Of a DNA stretch of 64,000 bases, positions 10,101 to 18,385 are shown one piece after another; the stretch's first letter is position 1; every line of letters begins with the position of its first letter. The translations under genes and the position numbers were made by a program. Origin of the DNA: Flavobacterium humi (GTDB taxonomy: Bacteria > Bacteroidota > Bacteroidia > Flavobacteriales > Flavobacteriaceae); NCBI RefSeq assembly GCF_004745595.1, contig NZ_SRLH01000007.1:4769-68768 (forward strand), written 5' to 3'. The notes below the pieces were generated by a model. The model was not told the DNA's origin. It worked only from the letters and a program-made list of their open reading frames with translations, and searched no databases.

Positions 10101-10974
10101 GAATTTCACGACCATGGGAGAAACTATTTTCAGAGGGAACGCTTCGGTAGCCAATGGACAGTTCGAATTCGGATTTGTTGTCCCGCGCGATATTAAAATC
10201 CCTGTCGGAAACGGGAAAGTAAGTTTTTATGCCAAAAACAACCTTGCCTTGCAAGACCAAACGGGTTACGATGTGTCTATAAAAGTAGGAGGCCTCAATG
10301 AAAATGCAGTAGCGGACAATATTGGCCCGAAAGTAAGGATTTACATGAATGACGAGTCGTTCGTGTCGGGCGGCATTACAAATCAATCACCGCTGTTTCT
10401 GGCTTTCCTGGAAGATGCCAACGGAATCAATACCGCGAGTGGGATAGGGCATGATATTATAGCGTACCTTGACGGAGACGAGACCAAACCTTATGTCCTG
10501 AATGATTTTTACGAAACGGAGCTGAACGATTATACCAAAGGAAAACTGAAATTCCCGTTCCGGAACCTGGCACTGGGATTGCACACCCTTACTTTTAAGG
10601 CATGGGATGTCTACAATAACCTGGTTACTGCCGAACTGCAGTTTATAGTGGTGGGCGATGAAACCTTGACCCTGACTAATGTGTTGAATTATCCAAACCC
10701 TTTTGTAAACCATACCGAATTCTGGTTTACGCACAACAAGCCTTTTGAGCCTCTGGAAGTACAGGTGCAGGTGCTTACCGTTACCGGGAAAGTAGTCTGG
10801 ACAAAGAACCAGATGGTAACCACAGACGGCTTTTTGTCAAGGGATATTACATGGGACGGCCGCGATGATTTTGGGGACAAAATAGGGAAAGGAGTTTATA
10901 TTTATAAATTGACCGTGAGGTCGACACTCTCAAATAAAAAGACTGAAAAGTTTGAGAAATTAGTGATACTTTAA
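7138..10974 (+). CDS. porU: T9SS C-terminal signal peptidase PorU
   Basis: PorU is the surface sortase-like protease of type IX secretion: it removes the C-terminal sorting domain of cargo and helps attach cargo to the cell surface. The 1278-residue product starts with a signal peptide (MRKTVIILLLFVIQVSFAQ). The gingipain-type C25 peptidase domain lies in the middle, with the likely catalytic pair His784 (DYFGHGGED) and Cys818 (TVTCEFTRF). The C-terminus has a CTD-like domain (NYPNPFVNHTEFWFTHN). It is divergent from gldJ and 38 bp upstream of porV, the arrangement known from Flavobacterium johnsoniae. Confidence 0.94.
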   Translation: MRKTVIILLLFVIQVSFAQENNQVVINWSDDGYSITENVKVNVPYFKSDTYIYNEEKKTVLFTKKIKVNSFVDGETLKISNVVFETIGREKLGNLDVSSIPASLKATLENSQARDVNYGVLAFSPIIKEGGLFKRVKSLSYSFALSNTDKNIRIAYTVNAIENSVLKTGNWRRFYVEKSGVYKITKSFLSELGIDVNADPRTIKVYGNGGRMIPLTNSVPYPNDLAENAIYFNGEQDGVFNDADYILFYAEGVDNWNKDSETHLNLYADRSYYYVTASGANGKRITPIAESPQAPDIVFTDYDEYQFHEVDKINIVRLGRKWFGEQFNIESDQSFSFSFPNMDVSKPVTVRVQAAAAAVVATSFRVKVNTQNLGDINFPAINSDGPVYAFENTLVAPLTTASTTIPVSLSYNDNGVPSAMGYLDYISLQAKSFLKGYGKQFRFAEDAVANSIGTCEYSFSNATAISQVWDITDIYNVTGKANNGQAQFSFKALMGEARKYIAIDNADIYTPQKDSNAFVGNQDLKGTIFQNSQGVFQNVDYIIVTPANLKSQADRLADFHRSYSALNVKVVTLENLYVEFSSGKQDIGAIRNFVKYVYENASTPGQRIKYLCLFGDASFDFKDRIPNNTNIVPIYQSLYSFSVGSSFISDDYFGLMDPSEGNMLSYQGLDVAVGRILASSLAQAEQLVTKVIDYHNEKSFGRWRNNLVMISDDVDKVSDASLQQDLDDIANTITAQKPFLNVKKIYADAYVQETTSGGQKYPKVREEFVNSFGQGALVFDYFGHGGEDGLSAERIFEKSDAINLSNRYKYPLFVTVTCEFTRFDNPYRPTAGEYVYWNPAGGAVSMVTTTRQIGQSTGSIFNSNLASNLFSYGSNNYVPVSEAVRLTKVASASTGNNVVFYIGDPALKLAIPKPKIILTKINNVPVSQPVDTLEALSFVKLSGEVVDEFNNPLPTYNGELAINVYDKEINRTTLGNDGIIIGGVVDKMNFTTMGETIFRGNASVANGQFEFGFVVPRDIKIPVGNGKVSFYAKNNLALQDQTGYDVSIKVGGLNENAVADNIGPKVRIYMNDESFVSGGITNQSPLFLAFLEDANGINTASGIGHDIIAYLDGDETKPYVLNDFYETELNDYTKGKLKFPFRNLALGLHTLTFKAWDVYNNLVTAELQFIVVGDETLTLTNVLNYPNPFVNHTEFWFTHNKPFEPLEVQVQVLTVTGKVVWTKNQMVTTDGFLSRDITWDGRDDFGDKIGKGVYIYKLTVRSTLSNKKTEKFEKLVIL

Positions 10975-10983
10975 TAAAAGATA

Positions 10984-10991
10984 TATATTTG
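10984..10991 (+). promoter_or_regulatory. Possible -7 element upstream of porV
   Basis: TATATTTG matches the Bacteroidota -7 consensus TAnnTTTG, 21 bases before the porV ATG. No TTG is found at the expected -33 distance, so it may be a weak internal promoter or chance; porU-porV cotranscription is equally possible. Confidence 0.3.
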
Positions 10992-11012
10992 TTGAATACT
11001 TTATAAAATTAT

Positions 11013-12185
11013 ATGAAAAAAATAGCTTTTATACTTGCCGGATTTTTATTCGTTCTTACTGTTTCTGCTCAAAATGAAAGGCCAATCACTACTGGGGTGC
11101 CCTTTCTCTTGATTACTGCCGATGCCCGGGCTGCCGGTATGGGAGATAATGGAGTAGCCACTTCGGCTGATGCTTTTTCGCAGCAATTCAACCCGGCAAA
11201 ATATGCTTTCGCCCTTAAAAAACAAGGATTTACGGTGAGTTACACCCCGTATTTGACGGATCTTGTCAATGATATTTCGTTAGGACAGGTTACGTATTAT
11301 AACAGAATGAACGAAAGATCTGCTTTCGCTACCAGCTTGCGTTATTTCAGTTTGGGTGAAATCCAGCTGACTGATGCCGGCGGAATAGACCAAGGGATTG
11401 TTAAGCCGAATGAGCTGGCACTTGATTTGTCTTACTCGCTGCATTTGAGTGATAAATTTGCTATGGCGGTTGCCGGAAGGTATATCCGTTCCAATTTGAA
11501 AATAGCATCTGCCAACAATGATGCTTCTGCTGCCAATAGTTTTGCTGTTGACGTTGCCGGATTCTTTCAGTCGGAAGAAATGGCGTTTACCGATTTTAAC
11601 GGCCGGTACCGTTTAGGGTTCAACTTCCAGAACATGGGGCCTAAAATATCGTATGATGCAGATGTGGAAAGAAGTTCCAATTTCCTTCCTTCGAACCTGA
11701 AATTAGGAGGAGGTTTTGATTTTATCTTTGATGATTACAATAAAATAGGACTGAACCTGGAGTTTAACAAATTATTGGTGCCAACGCCGAAAAAAGTAAT
11801 CGATACCAACGGTAACGGCTTCATTGACGGAAACGAATCACAGGCTGCTGCCGATGAATACAACAGTGTAGGATGGGCTTCGGGGATTTTCAAATCTTTC
11901 GGTGATGCTCCGGACGGTTTTAGCGAAGAGCTGAAAGAAGTTACGTACGGAATTGGCGCAGAATACTGGTACCAGGATTCGTTCGCGTTGAGGACCGGTT
12001 ACTTTAATGAAAGCAAGGATAAAGGAGCACGGAAATTTGCGACGCTTGGTGCAGGTTTCAAATATACAACCATCACATTAGATGTTTCGTACCTTTTTTC
12101 CATCTCAAAAGTGAAAAACCCGTTGGAAAATACCCTGCGTTTTTCTTTAACGTTTAACTTTGGCGACGATTACGATCAATATTAA
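11013..12185 (+). CDS. porV: T9SS outer membrane protein PorV
   Basis: PorV (LptO family) is an FadL-like outer-membrane beta-barrel that accepts T9SS cargo from the translocon and delivers it to the PorU attachment complex. The 390-residue product has a signal peptide (MKKIAFILAGFLFVLTVSAQ). The family hallmark follows directly: ADARAAGMGDNGVATSAD and QQFNPAKYAF. It ends with an aromatic-terminated barrel strand (FSLTFNFGDDYDQY). It directly follows porU and is closed by a strong terminator. Confidence 0.94.
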   Translation: MKKIAFILAGFLFVLTVSAQNERPITTGVPFLLITADARAAGMGDNGVATSADAFSQQFNPAKYAFALKKQGFTVSYTPYLTDLVNDISLGQVTYYNRMNERSAFATSLRYFSLGEIQLTDAGGIDQGIVKPNELALDLSYSLHLSDKFAMAVAGRYIRSNLKIASANNDASAANSFAVDVAGFFQSEEMAFTDFNGRYRLGFNFQNMGPKISYDADVERSSNFLPSNLKLGGGFDFIFDDYNKIGLNLEFNKLLVPTPKKVIDTNGNGFIDGNESQAAADEYNSVGWASGIFKSFGDAPDGFSEELKEVTYGIGAEYWYQDSFALRTGYFNESKDKGARKFATLGAGFKYTTITLDVSYLFSISKVKNPLENTLRFSLTFNFGDDYDQY

Positions 12186-12208
12186 GAGTAACACATTATT
12201 CAATATAC

Positions 12209-12244
12209 AATCCAAATTTCTCAATTGAAATTTGGATTTTTTTT
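12209..12244 (+). terminator. Intrinsic terminator after porV
   Basis: A 12-bp perfect stem (AATCCAAATTTC / GAAATTTGGATT) with a 6-nt loop runs into eight T. It ends 12 bases before cdd. Confidence 0.9.
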
Positions 12245-12256
12245 CCCTTATAAAGC

Positions 12257-12739
12257 ATGAAAGAAGTAAATATCAATACACAGCTTTTCGTTTTTGAATC
12301 GCTTGAAGAACTTACGCCCGAGGTACAAAATCTAATGCAAAAAGCTATCGAGGTGCGGAAAAAAGCCTATGCACCCTATTCTAAATTCCGTGTTGGTGCA
12401 GCTTTGCTTCTGGATAACGGGGAAGTGGTTTTGGGATCTAACCAGGAAAATGCCGCCTATCCTTCGGGCCTTTGTGCCGAAAGAGTTGCCATATTTTATG
12501 CCGGAGCGAATTTCCCGGACGCAAAAATCGTCAAGATTGCCATTTCGGCCACTTCAGACCTTAACCCGAATACCACACCAATACCGCCCTGTGGAGCATG
12601 CCGTCAATCTATCGCGGAATATGAATTCAAACAGGAGCTGCCTATCGAAATGTTTTTCATGGGAGAATCGGGAGCAATTTACAAATCGGAATCGCTTAAA
12701 AATTTATTGCCTTTTACTTTTGATAAGAACTTCTTATAA
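12257..12739 (+). CDS. cdd: Cytidine deaminase
   Basis: This zinc enzyme converts cytidine and deoxycytidine to the uridines in pyrimidine salvage. The 160-residue product has the catalytic and zinc motifs CAERVAIF (Cys73, Glu75) and PPCGACRQ (Cys112, Cys115), plus the substrate-loop YSKFRVGAAL near residue 41. Length is slightly above that of the small tetrameric Cdd class. It sits between porV and pdhA, a conserved flavobacterial neighbourhood. The upstream porV terminator suggests readthrough or its own promoter. Confidence 0.93.
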   Translation: MKEVNINTQLFVFESLEELTPEVQNLMQKAIEVRKKAYAPYSKFRVGAALLLDNGEVVLGSNQENAAYPSGLCAERVAIFYAGANFPDAKIVKIAISATSDLNPNTTPIPPCGACRQSIAEYEFKQELPIEMFFMGESGAIYKSESLKNLLPFTFDKNFL

Positions 12740-12772
12740 AATTCTTAAAAAGTACGGTTTAAATTTTAGTTC

Positions 12773-12780
12773 TAACTTTG
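12773..12780 (+). promoter_or_regulatory. Possible -7 element for pdhA
   Basis: TAACTTTG fits TAnnTTTG and lies in the 220-bp gap before pdhA, but no good TTG is seen at -33. A second TTTG-like stretch (gcaaatttgtg) follows. The rest of the gap shows no ORF or stable hairpin. Confidence 0.3.
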
Positions 12781-12959
12781 AAAGTCTTATTTTTGCTTTC
12801 GCAAATTTGTGTGAAGCAAATATTGAGTATCAAGCCCAATGATTGCCCACGCAAAACTTTAAGAATAAGGAAGTCCTGCGCAATGCACTCTGGAAACGGC
12901 TCTTAAAACAGTCCTTCCGTTGCAATGCCGTGACTGGTGAAATAAAACAAAAATAACTC

Positions 12960-13958
12960 ATGAAAGAAGTTACAAAAGAAGTTTACTTAAAGTGGTATGA
13001 AGACATGCTGCTTTGGAGAAAGTTTGAAGACAAACTAGCGGCACTTTATATCCAACAGAAAGTAAGGGGATTTCTTCACTTATACAACGGTCAGGAGGCT
13101 GTTTTGGCTGGAGCACTCCACGCTATGGACCTGACAAAAGATAAAATGATCACCGCTTACCGTAACCACGTACAGCCGATCGGGATGGGTGTTGACCCTA
13201 AAGCGGTCATGGCTGAACTTTTAGGTAAAGTGACAGGAACTTCAAAAGGTATGGGAGGTTCTATGCATATCTTCTCGAAAGAAAAAGGGTTTTATGGCGG
13301 CCACGGTATCGTAGGAGCTCAAATTCCTGTGGGAGCCGGTATTGCATTTGCCGATAAATATTTTAATACAGGTGGTGTAACGCTTACTTATTTCGGGGAT
13401 GGAGCTGCAAGGCAAGGTTCGCTGCATGAAGCGTTCAACATGGCCATGCTGTGGAAATTGCCGGTTGTTTTTATTGTGGAAAACAATGGTTATGCCATGG
13501 GTACTTCCGTAGAAAGAACAGCAAACCATACCGATATATGGAAATTAGGTTTAGGATATGAAATGCCTTGCGGGCCGGTAGACGGAATGAACCCGGTTAA
13601 AGTGGCTGAAGCAATGGCTGAAGCAATTGACAGGGCACGCCGTGGCGACGGACCGACTTTCCTTGAAATGAAAACATACCGCTACAGAGGGCATTCTATG
13701 TCTGATGCGCAATTATACAGAACAAAAGAAGAAGTTGAAGAGTACAAAAAGATAGACCCGATCACTCAGGTCCTGGATGTAATCAAAGAGAAAAAATACG
13801 CTACCGACCAAGAAATCGAAGCGATCGATGAAAAGGTAAAGGATTTAGTGGAAGAGTGCGCGACATTCGCAGACGAATCCCCTTTCCCGGAAGTACAGCA
13901 ATTGTACGATGTCGTGTACGAACAAGAAAATTATCCATTCATTCCTCATAAACTATAA
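12960..13958 (+). CDS. pdhA: Pyruvate dehydrogenase E1 alpha subunit
   Basis: This is the thiamine-diphosphate subunit of the pyruvate dehydrogenase complex, which decarboxylates pyruvate and passes acetyl to lipoyl-E2. The ThDP motif starts GDGAARQGSLHEAF and ends at VENNGYAMGTS. The phosphorylation-loop-like segment YRGHSMSDAQLYR and the substrate region GGSMHIFSKEKGFYGGHGIVG identify PDH rather than branched-chain E1. It is 332 residues long and separated from pdhC by only 5 bases. The E1 beta gene is not in this window. Confidence 0.95.
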   Translation: MKEVTKEVYLKWYEDMLLWRKFEDKLAALYIQQKVRGFLHLYNGQEAVLAGALHAMDLTKDKMITAYRNHVQPIGMGVDPKAVMAELLGKVTGTSKGMGGSMHIFSKEKGFYGGHGIVGAQIPVGAGIAFADKYFNTGGVTLTYFGDGAARQGSLHEAFNMAMLWKLPVVFIVENNGYAMGTSVERTANHTDIWKLGLGYEMPCGPVDGMNPVKVAEAMAEAIDRARRGDGPTFLEMKTYRYRGHSMSDAQLYRTKEEVEEYKKIDPITQVLDVIKEKKYATDQEIEAIDEKVKDLVEECATFADESPFPEVQQLYDVVYEQENYPFIPHKL

Positions 13959-13963
13959 TCAAT

Positions 13964-15601
13964 ATGGCAACAGTAATCACAATGCCCCGTTTGAGCGATA
14001 CTATGACGGAAGGAACGGTAGCCACCTGGCTTAAAAAAGTTGGGGATACCATTAAGGAAGGAGATATCCTTGCTGAAATCGAAACCGATAAAGCGACGAT
14101 GGAATTTGAATCGTTCAATTCCGGTACCCTTTTGCATATTGGCATTCCGGAAGGCGAATCGGCTCCGGTCGATGCACTTCTGGCCATTATCGGGAAAGAA
14201 GGAGAAGATATTTCGGCTCTTTTGAATGGTGGAACTCCGGCTCCAAAAGCTGAAGTTGCCCAGGAAACTGCACCGGCTTCTGAAACAAAAACCGAAGCTC
14301 CAGCGCAAAAAACGACTACGGAACTTCCTGCAGGCGTTAAAATAGTTACCATGCCACGTCTGAGCGATACGATGACTGACGGAACGGTAGCCACCTGGCT
14401 GAAAAAAGTCGGGGATATTATTAAGGAAGGAGATATCCTTGCCGAGATAGAAACGGACAAAGCAACAATGGAGTTCGAGTCTTTTAATGCCGGAACTCTT
14501 TTGTATATAGGAATCAATGAAGGTGAATCTGCTCCGGTAGACAGCATTTTGGCTATTATCGGGCCAGCGGGAACCGATGTTTCAGGCGTAATCTCCGGAT
14601 TTAAATCAGGAGCTCAAACTACTGAGGCACCTGCTGCCGAAAAACCGGCTGAAACTACAGTTCCGGTAGCTGCTAGTGTACAAGAATCGAATACCGCTAC
14701 TTCAGGAAGGGTTTTCGCTTCGCCATTGGCAAAAAAAATAGCCCAGGACAAAGGAATCAATTTGTCCCAGGTAAAAGGTTCCGGTGAGAACGGACGTATT
14801 GTAAAAAGCGATGTGGAAGGATTTACACCACAAACCGCTGCTGCGCCTCAAGCCACAACAACCGCACCGGCAACTCAGGCTGCTGCTCCGGCAGTTAGGC
14901 CATTTGTTCCGGCAGGAGAGAAATTCTCGGAAGAGATCAAGAATTCTCAAATGCGTAAAACCATTGCCAAACGTTTGTCCGAATCTATATTTACGGCTCC
15001 TCATTTCTACCTGACCATCGAAATTACGATGGATGAAGCGATGAAATCAAGAGCGACCATCAATACTATCCCGGATACAAAAGTATCTTTTAACGATATG
15101 GTAGTCAAAGCATGTGCCATGGCCCTTAAAAAACACCCTCAGGTGAATTCCCAATGGAGAGAGGATGCCATGATCATCAATCATCACATCAATATCGGTG
15201 TGGCGGTAGCTGTGGAAGACGGCTTGGTGGTTCCGGTATTGAACTTTGCCGATCAGATGAGCCTTACCCAAATTGGGGCAAGTGTAAAAGACCTGGCCGG
15301 AAAAGCGAAAAGCAAAAAATTGACACCGGCGGAAATGGAAGGCAGTACTTTTACGGTTTCCAACCTTGGAATGTTCGGTATTACTGAATTTACCTCGATC
15401 ATCAACCAACCGAATTCCGCTATTTTATCAGTGGGTGCCATTGTTGAAAAACCAGTGGTAAAAAATGGCCAGATTGTGGTAGGAAATACCATGAAAGTGA
15501 CCTTGGCCTGCGATCACAGAACGGTAGACGGAGCAACAGGAGCGCAATTCCTGCAAACCTTAAAGCAATTTGTAGAAAACCCGGTGACCATGCTTGCGTA
15601 A
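13964..15601 (+). CDS. pdhC: Pyruvate dehydrogenase E2 (dihydrolipoyl acetyltransferase)
   Basis: The E2 core transfers acetyl groups from lipoyl arms to CoA. Domains in order: two lipoyl domains with lipoylated Lys43 and Lys167 (both in ETDKATMEF), Ala/Pro/Thr-rich linkers, an E3/E1-binding domain near residues 248-285 (FASPLAKKIAQDKGI then GSGENGRIVKSDV), and a C-terminal catalytic domain with His518 in DHRTVDG. Length 545 residues fits a two-lipoyl E2. It is cotranscribed with pdhA and closed by a terminator. Confidence 0.95.
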   Translation: MATVITMPRLSDTMTEGTVATWLKKVGDTIKEGDILAEIETDKATMEFESFNSGTLLHIGIPEGESAPVDALLAIIGKEGEDISALLNGGTPAPKAEVAQETAPASETKTEAPAQKTTTELPAGVKIVTMPRLSDTMTDGTVATWLKKVGDIIKEGDILAEIETDKATMEFESFNAGTLLYIGINEGESAPVDSILAIIGPAGTDVSGVISGFKSGAQTTEAPAAEKPAETTVPVAASVQESNTATSGRVFASPLAKKIAQDKGINLSQVKGSGENGRIVKSDVEGFTPQTAAAPQATTTAPATQAAAPAVRPFVPAGEKFSEEIKNSQMRKTIAKRLSESIFTAPHFYLTIEITMDEAMKSRATINTIPDTKVSFNDMVVKACAMALKKHPQVNSQWREDAMIINHHINIGVAVAVEDGLVVPVLNFADQMSLTQIGASVKDLAGKAKSKKLTPAEMEGSTFTVSNLGMFGITEFTSIINQPNSAILSVGAIVEKPVVKNGQIVVGNTMKVTLACDHRTVDGATGAQFLQTLKQFVENPVTMLA

Positions 15602-15623
15602 TGGCCTATCGGTTTCAAAATAT

Positions 15624-15660
15624 AAAATCTCATCCGGAATTTCCTGATGGGATTTTTTTT
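15624..15660 (+). terminator. Intrinsic terminator of pdhA-pdhC
   Basis: AAAATCTCATC pairs with GATGGGATTTT (one wobble) around an 11-nt loop and is followed by a run of T. Confidence 0.85.
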
Positions 15661-15683
15661 ATTCCAGTTAAAATATCAATAGC

Positions 15684-16361
15684 ATGAAAAACATCATCAT
15701 TACAGGGACATCCCGTGGAATCGGTTACGAGCTGGCGTTGCAGTTTGCCCAAGCTGGGCATGCCGTTCTGGCCATTTCAAGGAAAATACCACAAGCACTC
15801 CTGGAAAACACCAATATCACATGCCTTTCGGTAGATTTGTCCCATGAAGCGGATTTGTCCAAAGTAAGCGATTTCCTTTCCCAAACCTGGAAAAAAGTCG
15901 ATATCATCATTCATAATGCCGGTTCGTTGCTGTTGAAGCCTTTCGGAGAGATTTCCGCTGCCGAATTCGAGGATGTTTATAAAGTGAATGTTTTTGGAGT
16001 CGCCAACCTGACCCGCATCTGTATCCCGTTTTTGGTAAAAGGAAGCCATGTGGTTACCATCAGTTCAATGGGTGGTATTCAGGGAAGTATGAAATTTGCC
16101 GGGCTTTCGGCATACAGTTCCAGCAAAGGAGCGGTTATTACACTATCAGAATTGTTAGCAGAGGAATACAAAGAAAAAGGGATTTCGTTTAATGTTTTAG
16201 CGCTTGGGGCCGTTCAGACGGAAATGCTCAAGGAGGCTTTCCCGGGTTATGAAGCTCCAATCCTGCCACGTGAAATGGCCGATTACATCTTTAATTTCGC
16301 CTTGACCGGAAATACGTATTTTAACGGGAAAGTGCTGCAGGTTTCCTCGACGACACCTTAA
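15684..16361 (+). CDS. Short-chain dehydrogenase/reductase
   Basis: A 225-residue classical SDR with the Rossmann cofactor motif TGTSRGIGYELA at the N-terminus, the NAG motif (IIHNAGSLLLKP), the active-site Ser in TISSMGG and the YSSSKGA catalytic Tyr-Lys pair. It should oxidise or reduce a small carbonyl or alcohol with NAD(P)H; substrate unknown. It stands alone after the PDH terminator and its stop codon overlaps that of the convergent VanW-like gene in a shared TTAA. Confidence 0.85.
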   Translation: MKNIIITGTSRGIGYELALQFAQAGHAVLAISRKIPQALLENTNITCLSVDLSHEADLSKVSDFLSQTWKKVDIIIHNAGSLLLKPFGEISAAEFEDVYKVNVFGVANLTRICIPFLVKGSHVVTISSMGGIQGSMKFAGLSAYSSSKGAVITLSELLAEEYKEKGISFNVLALGAVQTEMLKEAFPGYEAPILPREMADYIFNFALTGNTYFNGKVLQVSSTTP

Positions 16362-17056
16362 CGCACTTTTTTATAAACAGATAAGCAATACGGTTTGCCA
16401 TTTTTGGTAGTGGAAACTTCAACGGTACCGTTGGTATGATTCCTGATAAAATCGAGTTGGCTCTCTTCGATTTTTTCCGGGCTCCACAAATGGCAGCTGA
16501 TGTTGTCTTTTTCAAAAGTAAAAGAAAACCGGATGGGGAAAGGAAAGGTGTTTCTGATCCTTAAATCCTTGTAACCATACACTACCGTAGCATCAGCTCC
16601 TAAGGGCGTGAAGCGTTCTTCTTCCCGGTAGATGTCTAAAGAATGGTTGAAGCGCTCGGTAATTTCAAGGTTTGCTTTTACGGCAGTGATGTAAATAATG
16701 CTGGAAAGCTGGCACAATCCGCCGCCAATTTCTTCGGAAAGCACGCCATTTACAATATTCCTGCCTTTCCTGAAATGGTTTTTTTCGGTAGGCTCGCCTA
16801 CGGTTTTCCAAAAAGAGAACAACTGGTTTGGCTGTATGGCCACGGTTTCGATTTTTTGGGAAGCAATGGCAAGGTTGTGCCGTTTGTTTTCAAAAAAAGA
16901 ACCTTTTTTGATTTCCTGTTCTGTCGAAACAGTATTCTTCAAGTCAAGTTGCCCATCGCTTTTTGTAGCAAATTGCACGTTCCTGTCCGAGAGGAACCGT
17001 TTGAAGAGCCGGATCTTTAGCCTGGCCTTTTGGGGAATCAATAATTTCAGCCTCAT
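16358..17056 (-). CDS. VanW family protein
   Basis: This protein carries a VanW domain, named from vancomycin-resistance clusters, whose biochemical role is not known. The core is seen in FRKGRNIVNGVLSEEIGGG followed by LCQLSSIIY, FNHSLD and RNTFPFPIRFSF. I place the start at the ATG whose TGA overlap joins it to the methyltransferase stop (ATGA at 17056-17053), giving 232 residues (MRLKLLIPQ...). A longer reading frame would run back into the methyltransferase gene. The overlap suggests translational coupling with that gene. Confidence 0.8.
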   Translation of the reverse strand: MRLKLLIPQKARLKIRLFKRFLSDRNVQFATKSDGQLDLKNTVSTEQEIKKGSFFENKRHNLAIASQKIETVAIQPNQLFSFWKTVGEPTEKNHFRKGRNIVNGVLSEEIGGGLCQLSSIIYITAVKANLEITERFNHSLDIYREEERFTPLGADATVVYGYKDLRIRNTFPFPIRFSFTFEKDNISCHLWSPEKIEESQLDFIRNHTNGTVEVSTTKNGKPYCLSVYKKVR

Positions 17057-17727
17057 TTTTTCTCTAATTCTATAATAATATAAGACGCGTATTCTTTGAG
17101 GAAAGACCTGCAAAGCAAATTGTCGATTGCCATAAAAAAGCCTCTGGCGAAATGCGGCAAGCGGTGGATCGGTACAAAAAGGATCCCGCTGAATTGCTTT
17201 AGGTTCCAGTGGGAAGCAGTCATCTGCTGTATTTCTTCTATGGAAAAAGAATTGGTAGCATGCCAGTTTCCGGGAGCATGCTGGCGGTTTGGCCTTCTTT
17301 TTTTGGAAGGGAAATCAAAGATCAGCCGGCCTTTGGCATTCAGTTTTTTATGTGATTCTTTAAGGAAATCTTCCGTAATTTCTTTGTTTAAATGCATGAT
17401 AACGTGCATCGAAAAGATAACATCGAAAAATCCGTCCTCAAAAGGAATATGGGTAAGAGAACCTTCTTTTATCTCTTTTTCCGGGAATTTGCCTTTGGCT
17501 ACAGCCACCATATTAGGGCTAAGGTCCACACCAAAGCCAGCCAGATCCAAAAAACGCCCGGTTCCGCAGCCCAAATCCAAAACCCTGTCAGATGAACCTG
17601 GCGATAGGAATGAATTGAAAAGCAAACGCTCCTGGTAATCAATGTATTTTCCGTAGGAATTGTCAAAACGGTTGGAATCGTAAGTGTCGGCCAAATCGTT
17701 GTAATATTGTTTTATTTCTGGATTCAT
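17053..17727 (-). CDS. Class I SAM-dependent methyltransferase
   Basis: A Rossmann-fold methyltransferase of about 224 residues with motif I VLDLGCGTGRFLDL, the acidic strand GVDLSPNMV and post-motif DVIFSMHVIMHLN. The substrate cannot be read from sequence; relatives act on small molecules, quinones or glycans. The start is taken at MNPEIKQYYND because the upstream in-frame TTG lies inside a -7 element (plus strand 17752-17759). Its stop overlaps the VanW-like start, so the two probably form a two-gene operon divergent from the SprT-like gene. Confidence 0.8.
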   Translation of the reverse strand: MNPEIKQYYNDLADTYDSNRFDNSYGKYIDYQERLLFNSFLSPGSSDRVLDLGCGTGRFLDLAGFGVDLSPNMVAVAKGKFPEKEIKEGSLTHIPFEDGFFDVIFSMHVIMHLNKEITEDFLKESHKKLNAKGRLIFDFPSKKRRPNRQHAPGNWHATNSFSIEEIQQMTASHWNLKQFSGILFVPIHRLPHFARGFFMAIDNLLCRSFLKEYASYIIIELEKK

Positions 17728-17751
17728 CGAATAAATATATAGCATTTCTGC

Positions 17752-17769
17752 CAAAAATAGATAAATTTG
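17752..17769. promoter_or_regulatory. Back-to-back -7 elements of divergent promoters
   Basis: TAAATTTG (17762-17769, plus) ends five bases before the SprT-like ATG. CAAAAATA (17752-17759) is TATTTTTG on the minus strand, upstream of the methyltransferase. No clear TTG lies at -33 for either. The plus-strand promoter would give an essentially leaderless mRNA. Confidence 0.45.
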
Positions 17770-17774
17770 TAAAA

Positions 17775-18374
17775 ATGACTGAAGTACTATCTAAATATCT
17801 CCCTGAGTATTCTGTACAACCGTGTTTTGAATTGATCAAGACGCATCATGTGCATCTTAAGATCGTGAATGAACGGCTTACACGCCACGGGGATTATCGG
17901 AAGGACGCGCAGGGATTTCATCTGATTACGGTAAATGCGAGCCTGAACAAGTATCGTTTTTTAATGACCCTGATCCATGAAATCGCACATTTGGTCGCTT
18001 TTGAAAAATACGGGCGGAATATAAAGCCCCATGGAGACGAATGGAAACTGACCTTCCAGCGGATGATGGTTCCCTTTATAAGGCCGGAAATTTTCCCAAG
18101 CCAACTCCTTCCTTTATTGGCGAGGCATTTCAGGAACCCGAAAGCCAGCAGTGATACGGACGCAACACTATCGCTTGCCTTAAAACAGTTTGACCCTTTA
18201 AACGATAAAAATTATATCTTTGAAATTCCTTACGGAAGCACCTTTAGGATACACAATGGCAAGATTTTTAAAAAAGTAGCGTTGCGATTAAAGAGGTACG
18301 AATGCCTGGAAATCAGTTCGGGCCGGATTTACCTGTTTAACCCGAATGCGGAAGTCGAGCTATTGCCAAATTAG
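17775..18374 (+). CDS. SprT-like zinc metalloprotein
   Basis: A 199-residue protein with the zinc-protease signature HEIAH (His68, Glu69, His72) and a likely third ligand in KPHGDEW (His86), the pattern of the SprT/Spartan-like family. Family members include DNA-protein crosslink proteases, but bacterial SprT proteins are mostly uncharacterised. The C-terminal half (KRYECLEISSGRIYLFNP) replaces the zinc-ribbon of SprT with a strand-rich extension. It is 11 bases upstream of the mannose-1-P guanylyltransferase gene, so the two may be cotranscribed. Confidence 0.8.
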   Translation: MTEVLSKYLPEYSVQPCFELIKTHHVHLKIVNERLTRHGDYRKDAQGFHLITVNASLNKYRFLMTLIHEIAHLVAFEKYGRNIKPHGDEWKLTFQRMMVPFIRPEIFPSQLLPLLARHFRNPKASSDTDATLSLALKQFDPLNDKNYIFEIPYGSTFRIHNGKIFKKVALRLKRYECLEISSGRIYLFNPNAEVELLPN

Positions 18375-18385
18375 AATTAGATACC

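Noticed and set aside
13939..14547. Long minus-strand ORF opposite pdhC
   Set aside because: It is the antisense of the two repeated lipoyl domains, which explains its internal repetition.
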